The position numbers and the translations under genes were made by a program. This document shows positions 34,800 through 43,582 of a DNA stretch of 64,000 nucleotides, one piece after another. Position 1 is the first letter of the stretch; each line of letters begins with the position of its first letter. The DNA comes from Gordoniibacillus chartarius (lineage in GTDB: Bacteria > Bacillota > Bacilli > Paenibacillales > NBRC-103111): assembly GCF_042432825.1 (NCBI RefSeq), contig NZ_JBHLWN010000098.1:62001-126000 (forward strand), given 5' to 3'. The notes under the pieces were generated by a model, which did not search any database, had not been told where the DNA came from, and saw only the letters and a list, made by a program, of their open reading frames with translations.

Positions 34800-35636
34800 T
34801 TACTCCTCGCCAACAGCTATCGGATTCTCCTCATACGAGATCCAATCGCTCCAGCTTCCCGCATACAGCCGCACCTTCTTGAAGCCCGCTTCCTCTAATG
34901 CCAGCACGTTCGGGCACGCCGTCACGCCGGAACCGCAGTACACGATCAGCTCATCGTTCGGGTACAGCTCGCCGAAGCGCTCCTGCTGCGCTTCCGGGGA
35001 CAGCCAGCGGCCGTCCTCCCCAAGACTGCCCTTCCAGAAGTAGTTGCGCGCGCCCGGAATGTGCCCGGCCACCTTGTCGATAGGCTCTTCCAGACCCAGA
35101 TAACGCCGCGGCTCCCGCGAGTCGATGAGCACGACGTCCGGCGAGTCCTTCCGCTCCTTCAGCTCCTGAATGGCGATCATCATGTGCCGCTGCACCTTCG
35201 GCGAGAACGTCGCCTGGCGCGGATGCGGCAGCTCGTCCGTCACCGGCAGACCCGCTTCCTTCCACGCCTTGTACCCGCCGTCCAGCACCGCGACCTGCCC
35301 ATGACCGAGAAAACGCAGCAGCCACCACAGCCGGGACGCCATCGCCCCGCCTTGATCGTCGTATGCGACGACCGTCACGCCGGCTTCCACGCCGATCTCG
35401 CCGACCTTCAGCGACAAGGCGCCAAGGTCCGGCAGCGGGTGCCGCCCGCCATGCTCCATAACCGGACCGGACAAATCCCGCTCCAAGTCCAGGTAATATG
35501 CACCGGGAATGTGATCCTCCGCATATTCGGCCTGTCCCGACTCCGGCTTGCCCAGCGCAAACCGGCAGTCGACCACGACGACATCCCGCCGCTCGTAATG
35601 GTCAGCCAGCCACGCTACATCTACTACATTGCGCAT
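34800..35636 (-). CDS. Sulfurtransferase with tandem rhodanese domains
   Basis: 278 residues. N-terminal inactive rhodanese (VVVVDCRFALGKPESGQAEY) and C-terminal catalytic rhodanese with loop IVYCGSGVTACPN (active Cys). The CGSGVTA loop is usual for 3-mercaptopyruvate/thiosulfate sulfurtransferases. ATG 35636 has AAGGAG 10 nt upstream; 35 further in-frame codons are dropped. Cytoplasmic sulfur transfer is expected. Confidence 0.93.
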   Translation of the reverse strand: MRNVVDVAWLADHYERRDVVVVDCRFALGKPESGQAEYAEDHIPGAYYLDLERDLSGPVMEHGGRHPLPDLGALSLKVGEIGVEAGVTVVAYDDQGGAMASRLWWLLRFLGHGQVAVLDGGYKAWKEAGLPVTDELPHPRQATFSPKVQRHMMIAIQELKERKDSPDVVLIDSREPRRYLGLEEPIDKVAGHIPGARNYFWKGSLGEDGRWLSPEAQQERFGELYPNDELIVYCGSGVTACPNVLALEEAGFKKVRLYAGSWSDWISYEENPIAVGEE

Positions 35637-35685
35637 GATACCACCGCTCCTTAGACAAAATTCCAACTGTCCCCAGTATAGCAGG

Positions 35686-36144
35686 TTACAGATCAATCGA
35701 ATAGGTGAGCCAGGTCCCGCGTTCGCCGCCCATTTTCTCATAGAAGCGCTGGGCTCTTACGTTATCCGCCCCTGTCTCCCAGCCTAAATACGCACAGCCG
35801 TCCGCTCTGGCGAAGCTGCGGATCGCAGCGAACAGATCGGCGGCCACACCGGCCCTGCGGTAATCCGCCGACACGTACAAATCGTTCATGATCGCGGCCT
35901 TTTGAGCGCGGAGCGTGCTGTACGTATAATAAAGAGTAACGAACCCGACCAGCCGACCCGCGGTGTCCTCCGCGACCCACTGGCGCCCGATCCGGCCCTG
36001 CAGCAGCTCGTCCATTAAAGCGTCCAGCTTCTCATCGGCCGGCCTCGGGCTTCCATAGAAATCGACGATATATGCAAGCATAAGCTCCTTCAGCGGTGCC
36101 CGGTCGCCCGGTTCCGCCGCTCGAACGCGATAGTCATTAGCCAT
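35686..36144 (-). CDS. GNAT-family N-acetyltransferase
   Basis: A 152-residue single GNAT domain with YRVRAAEPGDRAPLKELM at the start, DLYVSADYRRAGVAADLF for the acetyl-CoA loop (R-R-x-G-V-A), and RFYEKMGGERGTWLTYSIDL at the end. GGAGGAG lies 13 nt upstream. Substrate unknown. It may be cotranscribed with the sulfurtransferase (gap 49 bp). Confidence 0.88.
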   Translation of the reverse strand: MANDYRVRAAEPGDRAPLKELMLAYIVDFYGSPRPADEKLDALMDELLQGRIGRQWVAEDTAGRLVGFVTLYYTYSTLRAQKAAIMNDLYVSADYRRAGVAADLFAAIRSFARADGCAYLGWETGADNVRAQRFYEKMGGERGTWLTYSIDL

Positions 36145-36185
36145 ACTTGATGAATCGCTCCTCCATCAGATCAACTAGGATGTGA

Positions 36186-36740
36186 ATGCTTTCCATGATA
36201 CCACAACCCCCCGGCGAAAATAACTCCCCCGCCCCGTCCTGGCGCCTCGTCCCCTTCTCGGAAGAGCACGGTCCGCTCGTCTGCGGCTGGCGCTACCCGG
36301 CCCCCTACAACGTATATGATTGGCCCGATTGGACAGAGCTGGTCCGTCGCGGGGACGAATTCGCCGACGAAGAGCTGCGCAGACATCAATATGTTGCCGC
36401 GGTCGATGCCGACGGCGTGCTCGTCGGCTTCGGCCAGCTGTTCCCGCTCGTGAGCGAGTCCGGCACGCCGATTGTCCGGCTTGGCCTCGGGCTGCGTCCG
36501 GACTTGTGCGGCGGCGGACGGGGCGTGGAACTTACGCGGTTGCTCGTCCTCGAGGCGCGGCGCCGCAGCCCCGGCTGCACCGTCGACCTGGAGGTGCTCA
36601 CGTGGAACATACGGGCGACCCGCGCCTACGAAAAGGCCGGCTTTCGCATAAGCGACACCTATGTACGCGATACACCAACCGGCCCGGCAGAGTTTCATTG
36701 TATGGTGTCCCCACTGCATAATTTTGGCGGAATACGGTGA
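36186..36740 (+). CDS. GNAT-family N-acetyltransferase
   Basis: 184 residues. WRLVPFSEEHGPLVCGWRYP at the start resembles the RimJ/RimL-like branch, with IVRLGLGLRPDLCGGGRGVE as acetyl-CoA loop and NIRATRAYEKAGF near the end. It is divergent from the other GNAT gene, with only 41 bp between starts. The RBS is weak (TAGGATGTGA). Confidence 0.85.
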   Translation: MLSMIPQPPGENNSPAPSWRLVPFSEEHGPLVCGWRYPAPYNVYDWPDWTELVRRGDEFADEELRRHQYVAAVDADGVLVGFGQLFPLVSESGTPIVRLGLGLRPDLCGGGRGVELTRLLVLEARRRSPGCTVDLEVLTWNIRATRAYEKAGFRISDTYVRDTPTGPAEFHCMVSPLHNFGGIR

Positions 36741-36779
36741 AACCATCTCTATACCCAAGAAGGTGAAGGAGGTCCCGTC

Positions 36780-37028
36780 ATGAAGCCATCGAACGACCGC
36801 AATGTAAACGAGAAGCAGGAAGGTCTGAAGGCAAGCTGGGAAGAAGTCGCCGATACGAATGCGACGCCGGGAGAAGCCGCTGTGCTTGCGGGAGAAGAGC
36901 AAAGCTCCAACAGTGAGCCGGGCAGCGTGCGCCAGGATGTCCCGAGCAATTACCGCAACAAAGGTGAAAGCTACGTCGATACAACCTCTTTCGAGGTGCC
37001 TCAGCACCCGGACCGGTTGACGGAGTAG
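36780..37028 (+). CDS. Small hydrophilic hypothetical protein, 82 aa
   Basis: An excellent AAGGAGGTCCCGTC precedes the ATG. The product is polar and likely disordered: MKPSNDRNVNEKQEGLKASW, an Ala/Glu-rich centre and VPSNYRNKGESYVDTTSFEV. No family is recognised. Disordered proteins of this size are common in Paenibacillus spores, but there is no direct evidence here. Confidence 0.7.
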   Translation: MKPSNDRNVNEKQEGLKASWEEVADTNATPGEAAVLAGEEQSSNSEPGSVRQDVPSNYRNKGESYVDTTSFEVPQHPDRLTE

Positions 37029-37041
37029 TCATGTAATCCAA

Positions 37042-37081
37042 CTGCCGTCGCAGCCTCCGTACGGGGAGAATGCGACGGCAG
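37042..37081. terminator. Hairpin after the 82-aa gene
   Basis: Perfect 11-bp stem CTGCCGTCGCA (37042-37052) / TGCGACGGCAG (37071-37081), with further pairing in the loop. No T-run follows, but it sits between convergent genes. Confidence 0.6.
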
Positions 37082-37118
37082 AATCATTCGCTTTCCCCCT
37101 ATGGTCAAGCCATGCTTC

Positions 37119-38000
37119 TTACCCGTTACGTCCCCTCCCCTTCCCATTGCTCAGTTTACGATATTGAAGCGGCGACACGCCGACGATTTTCTTGAAGGCT
37201 TTGTTGAAGTGGGCAATGTTCACGAAGCCGCATTCCTCCGAGATCAGCTGCACCTTCTTATTCGTCTCTCTCAGCATCCGCTGCGCTTCCTTCATCCGAA
37301 GCAGCAGCATATAATCGCGGAAATTCAACCCGGTAATGCTTTTGAAGACGCGGCTCAGATGCGAAGGGCTGATGAAGAATCGCTGTGCTACCTGCTCCAG
37401 AGTCGGCCTCTGATGACATTCCGCCGAAAGGTACGAGGCGATCTCCGATATTTTCTGATGCATAGGATGAACGGAATGCTCGACTCTGTCGTTCGTCTGC
37501 AGCACGGCGCGTTGAATACGGATGAGCAGCAGCAATAGAAGCGCCTGCACGCCTTGCTCATGACCGGCTTGCCGCTGCCTGCATTCCCCGAGCAGCCCCC
37601 ACAGCAGGCCTTCGATCACAGGCTGCTCCTTAAGCGGGAAGCGGATGAGATGCGCATCCTGGGTGAAGGGAAGCAGCCGCAGCTTCCCTTCCGCAACCGG
37701 CTGCATGAATTCGTGCGTGAAGTTGACCAGAATCCGCTCGAAGCCCTGCGAATCGCCGTTAGGTCCGTCAGTCCTGTGCATATCATAGGGGTTTAGAATG
37801 ATCAGATCGCCTTTGCTAACCGAATACACCTTATCGTTAATGAAATAGATTCGTTCCCCCCTGAGCAAATAATAAATTTCATAGAACGGGTGAAAATGGG
37901 CGGCCTCCATACTGTACGGCTCTCTTCTATGGAGATGCTGGATGCTGAACGATTGGTCGGAAAGATAATACTTGTCGGGACTAGCAGCGGCTTCCTGCAA
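37119..38000 (-). CDS. AraC-family regulator with cupin N-terminus
   Basis: 293 residues. A cupin sugar-binding N-terminus (AAHFHPFYEIYYLLRGERIYF, DLIILNPYDMHRT) is followed by an AraC double helix-turn-helix at ~190-285 (FFISPSHLSRVFKSITGLNF, LISEECGFVNIAHFNKAFKK). TTG 38000 follows AAGGGAG by 9 nt. It is divergent from the pectate lyase gene, so a role in controlling pectin degradation is plausible but unproven. Confidence 0.9.
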   Translation of the reverse strand: MQEAAASPDKYYLSDQSFSIQHLHRREPYSMEAAHFHPFYEIYYLLRGERIYFINDKVYSVSKGDLIILNPYDMHRTDGPNGDSQGFERILVNFTHEFMQPVAEGKLRLLPFTQDAHLIRFPLKEQPVIEGLLWGLLGECRQRQAGHEQGVQALLLLLLIRIQRAVLQTNDRVEHSVHPMHQKISEIASYLSAECHQRPTLEQVAQRFFISPSHLSRVFKSITGLNFRDYMLLLRMKEAQRMLRETNKKVQLISEECGFVNIAHFNKAFKKIVGVSPLQYRKLSNGKGRGRNG

Positions 38001-38156
38001 TCGGGCACTCTCCCTTCATTCATCGAGTGATCTATCGGCTCCGTTCATGGCAGCGGTTACATTTTCCTTATTGACCTTCCGCACATCATAGCAAATAAAG
38101 CAAACTTCAGGAGCAACCAAGCAATCCAGTGTAAAGTTTTGGATAGTAAACCGTGC

Positions 38157-38193
38157 TATATTATCAACAGGAAGGTAATGGTAACGATATCAT
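38157..38193 (+). promoter_or_regulatory. -10 box and cre-like operator upstream of pectate lyase
   Basis: TATATT (38157-38162) is followed at 38178-38193 by ATGGTAACGATATCAT, which fits the catabolite-responsive element consensus WTGNNARCGNWWWCAW at every position. A cre just downstream of the -10 would block transcription when CcpA is active. No good -35 is seen, as expected for a promoter needing the AraC activator. Confidence 0.6.
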
Positions 38194-38359
38194 TATATTA
38201 TCTTCCATTTTATCCAGTAAATAAAAATATGAAGGGCGGTGAGGCGGCTACCAGACTTCCATCATCGGCTAGCAACAAGGACCACTCGCTTGATGCGTAC
38301 AGCATGAACGCATGAAGAATTCTCCACCGATAACCAATTCAAATCTCGAAAGGATGATC

Positions 38360-39043
38360 ATGATAATGAACAAAAACAAAAAATTGCTTAGTGGCGTACT
38401 TTCCCTTGGCTTGGTATTTTCGATGTTTGCTGCGGTTCAGCCTGCTATGGCGGCTACTGTAGTCAACTCCACCATCGTTGTCGCTGCGGGCCAAACCTTC
38501 GACGGCAAAGGCCAGACGTATGTGGCGAACCCCAGCACGCTCGGCGACGGCAGCCAGGCTGAAGGCCAGAAGCCCGTATTCCGGCTGGAAGCGGGTGCTA
38601 CGCTGAAGAACGTCATTATCGGCGCTCCGGCGGCGGACGGCGTACATTGCTACGGCAACTGCAACATTCAAAATGTAACGTGGCAGGATGTCGGCGAGGA
38701 TGCCTTGACCCTGAAGTCGTCCGGTACCGTGAATATTACGGGCGGAGCTGCCTACAAGGCTTATGACAAGGTGTTTCAGATGAACGCGGCAGGCACGATC
38801 AACATCAAGAACTTCAGAGCGGACGATATCGGTAAGCTGGTCCGGCAGAACGGCGGCACCACCTACAAGGTCGTCATGACGGTCGACAGCAGCGACATCT
38901 CTAATGTGAAGGATTCCATCCTTCGGACCGATAGCTCCACCAGCACAGGCAAAATCACCAATACGCGCTATTCGAACGTACCGACGCTGTTCAAGGGCTT
39001 TGCATCCGGCAATACTTCACAATCCGGCAATACCAAATATTAA
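38360..39043 (+). CDS. Secreted pectate lyase, PL3 family
   Basis: 227 residues including signal peptide (KKLLSGVLSLGLVFSMFAAV...AMA). The mature part is a PL3 parallel beta-helix: GQTFDGKGQTYVANPSTLGD, RLEAGATLKNVIIGAPAADG, HCYGNCNIQNVTWQDVGEDA, VDSSDISNVKDSILRTDSST. PL3 enzymes cleave polygalacturonate by Ca2+-dependent beta-elimination outside the cell. The ATG at 38360 has AAAGGA 5 nt upstream; 38366 is the alternative. It is the only gene before a strong terminator. Regulation by the divergent AraC protein and by CcpA is suggested by context. Confidence 0.93.
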   Translation: MIMNKNKKLLSGVLSLGLVFSMFAAVQPAMAATVVNSTIVVAAGQTFDGKGQTYVANPSTLGDGSQAEGQKPVFRLEAGATLKNVIIGAPAADGVHCYGNCNIQNVTWQDVGEDALTLKSSGTVNITGGAAYKAYDKVFQMNAAGTINIKNFRADDIGKLVRQNGGTTYKVVMTVDSSDISNVKDSILRTDSSTSTGKITNTRYSNVPTLFKGFASGNTSQSGNTKY

Positions 39044-39070
39044 TTCGATACCGGTGCTAACGAAATAAGA

Positions 39071-39106
39071 ACGTTCTTCCGCTTCGGTGCGGGAGGGCGT
39101 TTTTTT
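39071..39106 (+). terminator. Rho-independent terminator of pectate lyase
   Basis: ACGTTCTTCCGC (39071-39082) pairs with GCGGGAGGGCGT (39089-39100), followed by a run of seven T. Confidence 0.88.
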
Positions 39107-39305
39107 CGTGTGATGCTAAGCAAACCCGTTCCACCGAAACCCCTCCTCGATCTCTAGAGCGGCTCCTCTTCCAGCTTCCGTTCCGTTATGTCCGAATATG
39201 GGAAGGTAAATATTTCATCCGTACATTTATTCGAACCTTGCGGAATATCGTCTAGGCTTTAGGTAAAAATAGCCTCGTTCGAAGCAGCAACAGGAGGTGA
39301 CGACA

Positions 39306-39545
39306 ATGATGACATTAGCGCCGCACGAAGCGCTGGAAATCCATGAGGCCATCAACTTTAAGACGTTGTGCCTGGCCAAATCGAAGCTGATGCAAGGGCT
39401 CGTATTCGATCAGGAGCTGAAGGATTTGCTGCAAAAGGACGTCGAGCAGTCCATCCAGGCTCTCGCCGATCTGCAAGCTCTCTACAACAAAGCGCCGTTC
39501 AGCGCCCCGGTACCGGACCGCCGTCCTACTCCCATACTGAATTGA
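39306..39545 (+). CDS. yraG: Small spore coat protein (YraG-like)
   Basis: 79 residues, helical: MMTLAPHEALEIHEAINFKT, LAKSKLMQGLVFDQELKDLL. ATG 39306 follows AGGAGG by 8-9 nt. It shares the HE-x-LE(I/V)HE-(x)-FKT-x-CL-x-KSK signature with the 64-aa protein at 41110, so the two are paralogues. First gene of a five-gene cluster whose order matches B. subtilis yraG-yraF-adhB-yraE-yraD. Expected in the spore coat; the symbol is by synteny. Confidence 0.8.
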   Translation: MMTLAPHEALEIHEAINFKTLCLAKSKLMQGLVFDQELKDLLQKDVEQSIQALADLQALYNKAPFSAPVPDRRPTPILN

Positions 39546-39559
39546 GGTGAACCTGATCG

Positions 39560-39946
39560 ATGAAAATGGATTACCTGGACCCCGCCAACTCGCTGAATAT
39601 GCCGGAGATGGCGGACATGACATTCGCCATGGATTTTCTCATTCGCGCGAAGGAAGGGGTCCGCAACCTGGCAATCGCTCTGACCGAGACGGCGTCCCCC
39701 GATGCCCGGGCGCTGCTCCGTACGCAGCTCCACCAAGCTATCGCCCTGCACCAGGAAATCGCCGAGCTGATGATTCGCAAGAAGTGGTTCCACCCTTACG
39801 AATTACAGGAACAGTACCAGCTCGATATACTCGGCGCGGAGCAAACGGTCCAAATCGCCCAGATGAAGCTGTTCCCCGACGACACGAGACGCAAAGGCAT
39901 GTTCGACCGTACACCGGATGAGCACATGGGAGGGCACCAGGCATGA
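39560..39946 (+). CDS. yraF: CotF-like spore coat protein (YraF-like)
   Basis: 128 residues of CotF type: DMTFAMDFLIRAKEGVRNLA, ALTETASPDARALLRTQLHQ, ELMIRKKWFHPYEL. GAGGTGAACC precedes the ATG. It ends with an ATGA overlap on adhB. A paralogue lies at 41317. The ~25-residue C-terminal extension DDTRRKGMFDRTPDEHMGGH is absent from the paralogue. Confidence 0.85.
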   Translation: MKMDYLDPANSLNMPEMADMTFAMDFLIRAKEGVRNLAIALTETASPDARALLRTQLHQAIALHQEIAELMIRKKWFHPYELQEQYQLDILGAEQTVQIAQMKLFPDDTRRKGMFDRTPDEHMGGHQA

Positions 39947-41079
39947 AGGCCGTCACCTATCAAGGAATCAAGAACGTCGTAGTGAAAGAGGTACCCGATC
40001 CGAGAATCGAAAAGCCGGACGATATGATCATCCGGCTGACGTCGACCGCGATTTGCGGCTCCGACCTGCATCTGTTTCACGGCATGATTCCTAACATGCA
40101 GGAAGACTATGTTGTCGGCCATGAACCGATGGGAATTGTTGAGGAAACAGGCACCGGCGTAACCAAGCTGAAGAAAGGCGATCGCGTAATCATCCCGTTC
40201 AACATCAGCTGCGGGCAGTGCTGGTACTGCCAGAACCACCTGGAAAGCCAGTGCGACAACTCAAACGAGCATGGGGATATGGGCGGCTTCTTCGGCTATT
40301 CGGGGACTACAGGCGGGCACCCGGGCGGACAAGCCGAATACTTGCGGGTGCCGTTCGCGAACTTTACGCATTTCAAAATCCCCGAAAGCTCCGAGCATTC
40401 CGACGAGAAGCTCGTTCTGCTCGCGGACGCGATGCCGACCGCCTTCTGGAGTGTGGATAACGCCGGCGTCAAGGACGGCGACACGGTCATTGTGATCGGA
40501 TGCGGCCCGGTAGGCTTGCTTGCCCAGAAGTTTTGCTGGCTCAAAGGAGCGAAACGGGTCATCGCCGCTGATTACCTCGACTATCGGCTGGAGCATGCCA
40601 AGCGGACCAACCGCGTGGAGACCGTGAACGTCGAGCACTACGAGAACGTCGGCATGCATCTGAAGGAGATCACGAAGGGCGGCGCGGACGTCGTCATCGA
40701 TTGCTCGGGGATGAGCGGCAAGATGACCCCGCTGGAGTCGCTGGCCGCGGGCCTCAAGCTGCAGGCCGGCGCCATGGGCGGGCTCGTGATCGCTTCCCAA
40801 AGCGTGCGCAAGGGCGGCACGATCCAGGTGACCGGCGTATACGGCGGACGGTATAACGCATTTCCGTTCGGCGACATTTTCCAGCGCAATATTACGGTGA
40901 AGGCGGGGCAAGCTCCGGTCATCCATTACATGCCGTATATGTACGAGCTGATCGATACCGGCAAAGTCGATCCGGGCGATGTGGTGACGCACGTCATGCC
41001 GCTCAGCGAAGCGAAGCATGGGTATGACATATTCGATACACGGCAGGACAACTGCATCAAGGTCGTTCTCAAGCCGTAA
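39943..41079 (+). CDS. adhB: Zinc-dependent alcohol dehydrogenase (AdhB/formaldehyde dehydrogenase-like)
   Basis: A 378-residue medium-chain dehydrogenase. It has the catalytic zinc site CGSDLHLFHG and GHEPMGIVEE, the structural zinc cluster CGQCWYCQNHLESQC, and the NAD site VIVIGCGPVGLLAQ. The C-terminal half resembles glutathione-independent formaldehyde dehydrogenases. It is translationally coupled to the upstream coat gene by ATGA. Flanked on both sides by coat protein pairs, it is probably made in the mother cell during sporulation (inference from the B. subtilis cluster). Confidence 0.93.
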   Translation: MKAVTYQGIKNVVVKEVPDPRIEKPDDMIIRLTSTAICGSDLHLFHGMIPNMQEDYVVGHEPMGIVEETGTGVTKLKKGDRVIIPFNISCGQCWYCQNHLESQCDNSNEHGDMGGFFGYSGTTGGHPGGQAEYLRVPFANFTHFKIPESSEHSDEKLVLLADAMPTAFWSVDNAGVKDGDTVIVIGCGPVGLLAQKFCWLKGAKRVIAADYLDYRLEHAKRTNRVETVNVEHYENVGMHLKEITKGGADVVIDCSGMSGKMTPLESLAAGLKLQAGAMGGLVIASQSVRKGGTIQVTGVYGGRYNAFPFGDIFQRNITVKAGQAPVIHYMPYMYELIDTGKVDPGDVVTHVMPLSEAKHGYDIFDTRQDNCIKVVLKP

Positions 41080-41109
41080 CCGTTCAAGCGACAGGGAGGA
41101 AACTATCGT

Positions 41110-41304
41110 ATGGTATACGCATTGCACGAAACGCTCGAGGTCCATGAAATCGCCGCATTCAAAACCGTCTGCCTGACCAAATCCAAGACGATGCGGGCGC
41201 TGGTGTCGGACCCGGCTTTAAAGCAAATTTTACAACGGGACGTGGACATCTCGACCAGGCAGCTGCAGGAGCTCGGCGCCATCCTGTCCAATACGAAACA
41301 GTAG
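41110..41304 (+). CDS. yraE: Small spore coat protein (YraE-like)
   Basis: 64 residues, MVYALHETLEVHEIAAFKTV followed by CLTKSKTMRALVSDPALKQI. It is a paralogue of the protein at 39306. GGGAGGAAACTATCGT precedes the ATG. Short helical coat component by synteny. Confidence 0.8.
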   Translation: MVYALHETLEVHEIAAFKTVCLTKSKTMRALVSDPALKQILQRDVDISTRQLQELGAILSNTKQ

Positions 41305-41316
41305 GAGGTTGTTGGC

Positions 41317-41613
41317 ATGAACACGATATTGGAACATCTCACCGGCATGCACGTGCTGACCGACCAGGTCATCGCCATGGATTTTCTGATTGCCGCCAAG
41401 TCGGGGGTACGCAATTATGCGATGGCCCTCACTGAGGCGGGAACGCCGGAGGTCAAGGCGGTTCTCGCGCGGCATCTCGACGAAGCGATCGACATGCACG
41501 AGCAGATTACTACATATTTGATGGAGAAAGGCCTTTACCATCCGTGGAATCCGCAGGAGCAGCGGAAGATCGATCTGCAGAACATCCAGACGGCGCTGAG
41601 CCTCCCTTCGTAA
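41317..41613 (+). CDS. yraD: CotF-like spore coat protein (YraD-like)
   Basis: 98 residues: TDQVIAMDFLIAAKSGVRNY, ALTEAGTPEVKAVLARHLDE, YLMEKGLYHPWNPQEQ. Paralogue of the gene at 39560 without the C-terminal extension. TAGGAGG precedes the ATG by 7 nt. Last gene of the coat/adhB cluster. Confidence 0.85.
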   Translation: MNTILEHLTGMHVLTDQVIAMDFLIAAKSGVRNYAMALTEAGTPEVKAVLARHLDEAIDMHEQITTYLMEKGLYHPWNPQEQRKIDLQNIQTALSLPS

Positions 41614-41637
41614 ACCTCTTATTCTCGTCATGAAACG

Positions 41638-41688
41638 GAGCTATCTTCTTAGCGGGGGAACGCGCCTCGCCGAGCGGTAGCTTTTTTT
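41638..41688 (+). terminator. Terminator of the coat/adhB cluster
   Basis: AGCTA (41639-41643) pairs with TAGCT (41678-41682), with imperfect G/C pairing between, followed by seven T. Confidence 0.6.
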
Positions 41689-41782
41689 ACTGTGGCGGCT
41701 TCCCGTATATGGCATCGAACAAATTACGGTGCAGAAGCAGCCCGTGGGAAAGCATCCCCGGGCTTCCTTTGCTTAACAACCC

Positions 41783-43582
41783 TCACACCACCGAGCCCGC
41801 GGACCGCTCGCCACCTACCCAGCGCTGAATCGCATCGAGGAAATCCGCGCCGTAGGAGCGGAACTTGGCCTCGCCGACCCCTTTGACATTCAGCATCTCG
41901 GCCGCCGTAATCGGGCGCTGCTCGCTCATCTCGCGCAGCGTGCTGTCGGAGAAGACGATGTACGGCGGCACCTTGTCCCGCGACGCCAGCTCCTTGCGCA
42001 AGAGACGCAGCCGCTCGAACAAGCCGTCGTCGCCTACGGACACCGCCAGCGGCTTGCGCGACACCTTCTGGTACACGCTCACGCGGCCCTGCAGCACCTC
42101 GAGCGCTCCCTCCTGCAGCTTCACGGTCGGATACTGTCCCTCGGACAAGCCGAGATAGCCTTCGGCCACGAGCACGTTGATCAGGTCGGCGATCTCCTTC
42201 TCCGTCTGATTCCGCATGACGCCGTAGGTCGGCAGCTCGTTGAAACGGTACTCCAATATTTTCTTCGCCGCAGAGCCCTTCAGCACGCCCGCCACCGTCG
42301 AGATGCCGAACCTCTCGCGCATGCGCTTGATGCAGGAAAATATTTTTTGCGCCTCGATCGTAATGTCGACCGTCTCCCGGTCATCCTTGCACGACGAGCA
42401 CGTGCCGCACGGCTCCTCCCCCTCCACATCGCCAAAATATTGCAGGATCGCGCTCCGCAAACATTTCGGCGTGTAGCAGAAGTCCACCATCGACTGCAGC
42501 TTCTTATATTCGTTCGACTTGCGCTCCGGCGACAGCTGGCTCTGCTCGATGAAAAATTTCTGCGTCAAGATGTCCTGCGCCCCGAACAGCAGAATGCACT
42601 CGCCCGGCTCCCCGTCGCGGCCGGCCCGGCCGGCTTCCTGGTAGTAGGCTTCCATATTTTTCGGCATGTTGTGATGGATTACGTAGCGCACGTTCGACTT
42701 GTCGATGCCCATCCCGAACGCATTCGTCGCGACCATGACCCGAATGTCGTCGTACAGGAACGCCTCCTGCGCAGCGGAACGCTCGTCATCGGTCATTCCG
42801 GCATGGTACTTGCCCACGGCGACGCCTTTCTTGCGCAGCATCTCATAGACGTCTTCCACCTCGCGCCGCGTCGCCGCATAGATGATGCCGGGCTGGTGGG
42901 TATGCGCCTGCACATAGCGCGTAATATAGTCGCGTTTGTTCTCGCCGCGCAGGATGTGCAGCCCCAGATTGTCGCGGGCGAAGCCGGTGATGACGATCTC
43001 CGGACGCTCCAGCTCAAGCAGCCCGGCAATGTCGTGCTTAACCTCCGGCGTCGCCGTTGCGGTGAAGGCCGCCACGATCGGCCGCTTCGGCAAGGAGCGC
43101 AGGAAAGGCGCAATGGCGGTATAACTCGGGCGAAAATCGTGCCCCCACTGCGACACGCAGTGCGCTTCGTCGACGGCTACCATCGCCACGTTCAGCTCGC
43201 GCACGCGCTCCCGGAACCACTCCGACTCGAGCCGCTCCGGAGCGACGTACAAGAGGCGCAAGCGGCCGTTCTCGGCGTCGCGCAGCGTGCGCCCGACCTC
43301 CGTGCCGGTCAGCGTCGAGTTGATTGAGGCGGCGGGAATGCCCAGCGCGCCCAGCGCGTCGACCTGGTCCTTCATCAGCGAGATGAGCGGCGAGACGACC
43401 AGCGTCAGCCCTTGATGCAGCAGCGCCGGCACTTGGTAGCAGATCGATTTGCCGCCGCCGGTCGGCATGATGCCGAGCGTGTCGCGTCCTGCAAGAATCG
43501 AGCGGATGATCTGTTCTTGACCGGGACGGAACGAGGAATAACCGTAATATTGTTTCAGCAATTGCTGGGCTTGCGTAAGCAT
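41783..43582 (-). CDS. recQ: ATP-dependent DNA helicase RecQ
   Basis: 599 residues in canonical RecQ order. The helicase core has SSFRPGQEQIIRSIL, Walker A MPTGGGKSICYQ, VDEAHCVSQWGHDFRP and GRAGRDGEP. The RQC zinc site is CGTCSSC, then a winged helix, then an HRDC domain (~520-590, LRKELASRDKVPPYIVFSD). ATG 43582 follows AAAAAGGAG by 9 nt. It unwinds 3'-5' in recombination and repair. Confidence 0.95.
   Translation of the reverse strand: MLTQAQQLLKQYYGYSSFRPGQEQIIRSILAGRDTLGIMPTGGGKSICYQVPALLHQGLTLVVSPLISLMKDQVDALGALGIPAASINSTLTGTEVGRTLRDAENGRLRLLYVAPERLESEWFRERVRELNVAMVAVDEAHCVSQWGHDFRPSYTAIAPFLRSLPKRPIVAAFTATATPEVKHDIAGLLELERPEIVITGFARDNLGLHILRGENKRDYITRYVQAHTHQPGIIYAATRREVEDVYEMLRKKGVAVGKYHAGMTDDERSAAQEAFLYDDIRVMVATNAFGMGIDKSNVRYVIHHNMPKNMEAYYQEAGRAGRDGEPGECILLFGAQDILTQKFFIEQSQLSPERKSNEYKKLQSMVDFCYTPKCLRSAILQYFGDVEGEEPCGTCSSCKDDRETVDITIEAQKIFSCIKRMRERFGISTVAGVLKGSAAKKILEYRFNELPTYGVMRNQTEKEIADLINVLVAEGYLGLSEGQYPTVKLQEGALEVLQGRVSVYQKVSRKPLAVSVGDDGLFERLRLLRKELASRDKVPPYIVFSDSTLREMSEQRPITAAEMLNVKGVGEAKFRSYGADFLDAIQRWVGGERSAGSVV

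Noticed and set aside
42347..43327. Long antisense frames opposite recQ and other GC-rich genes
   Set aside because: They are codon-bias shadows of well-supported genes on the other strand and lack start signals.
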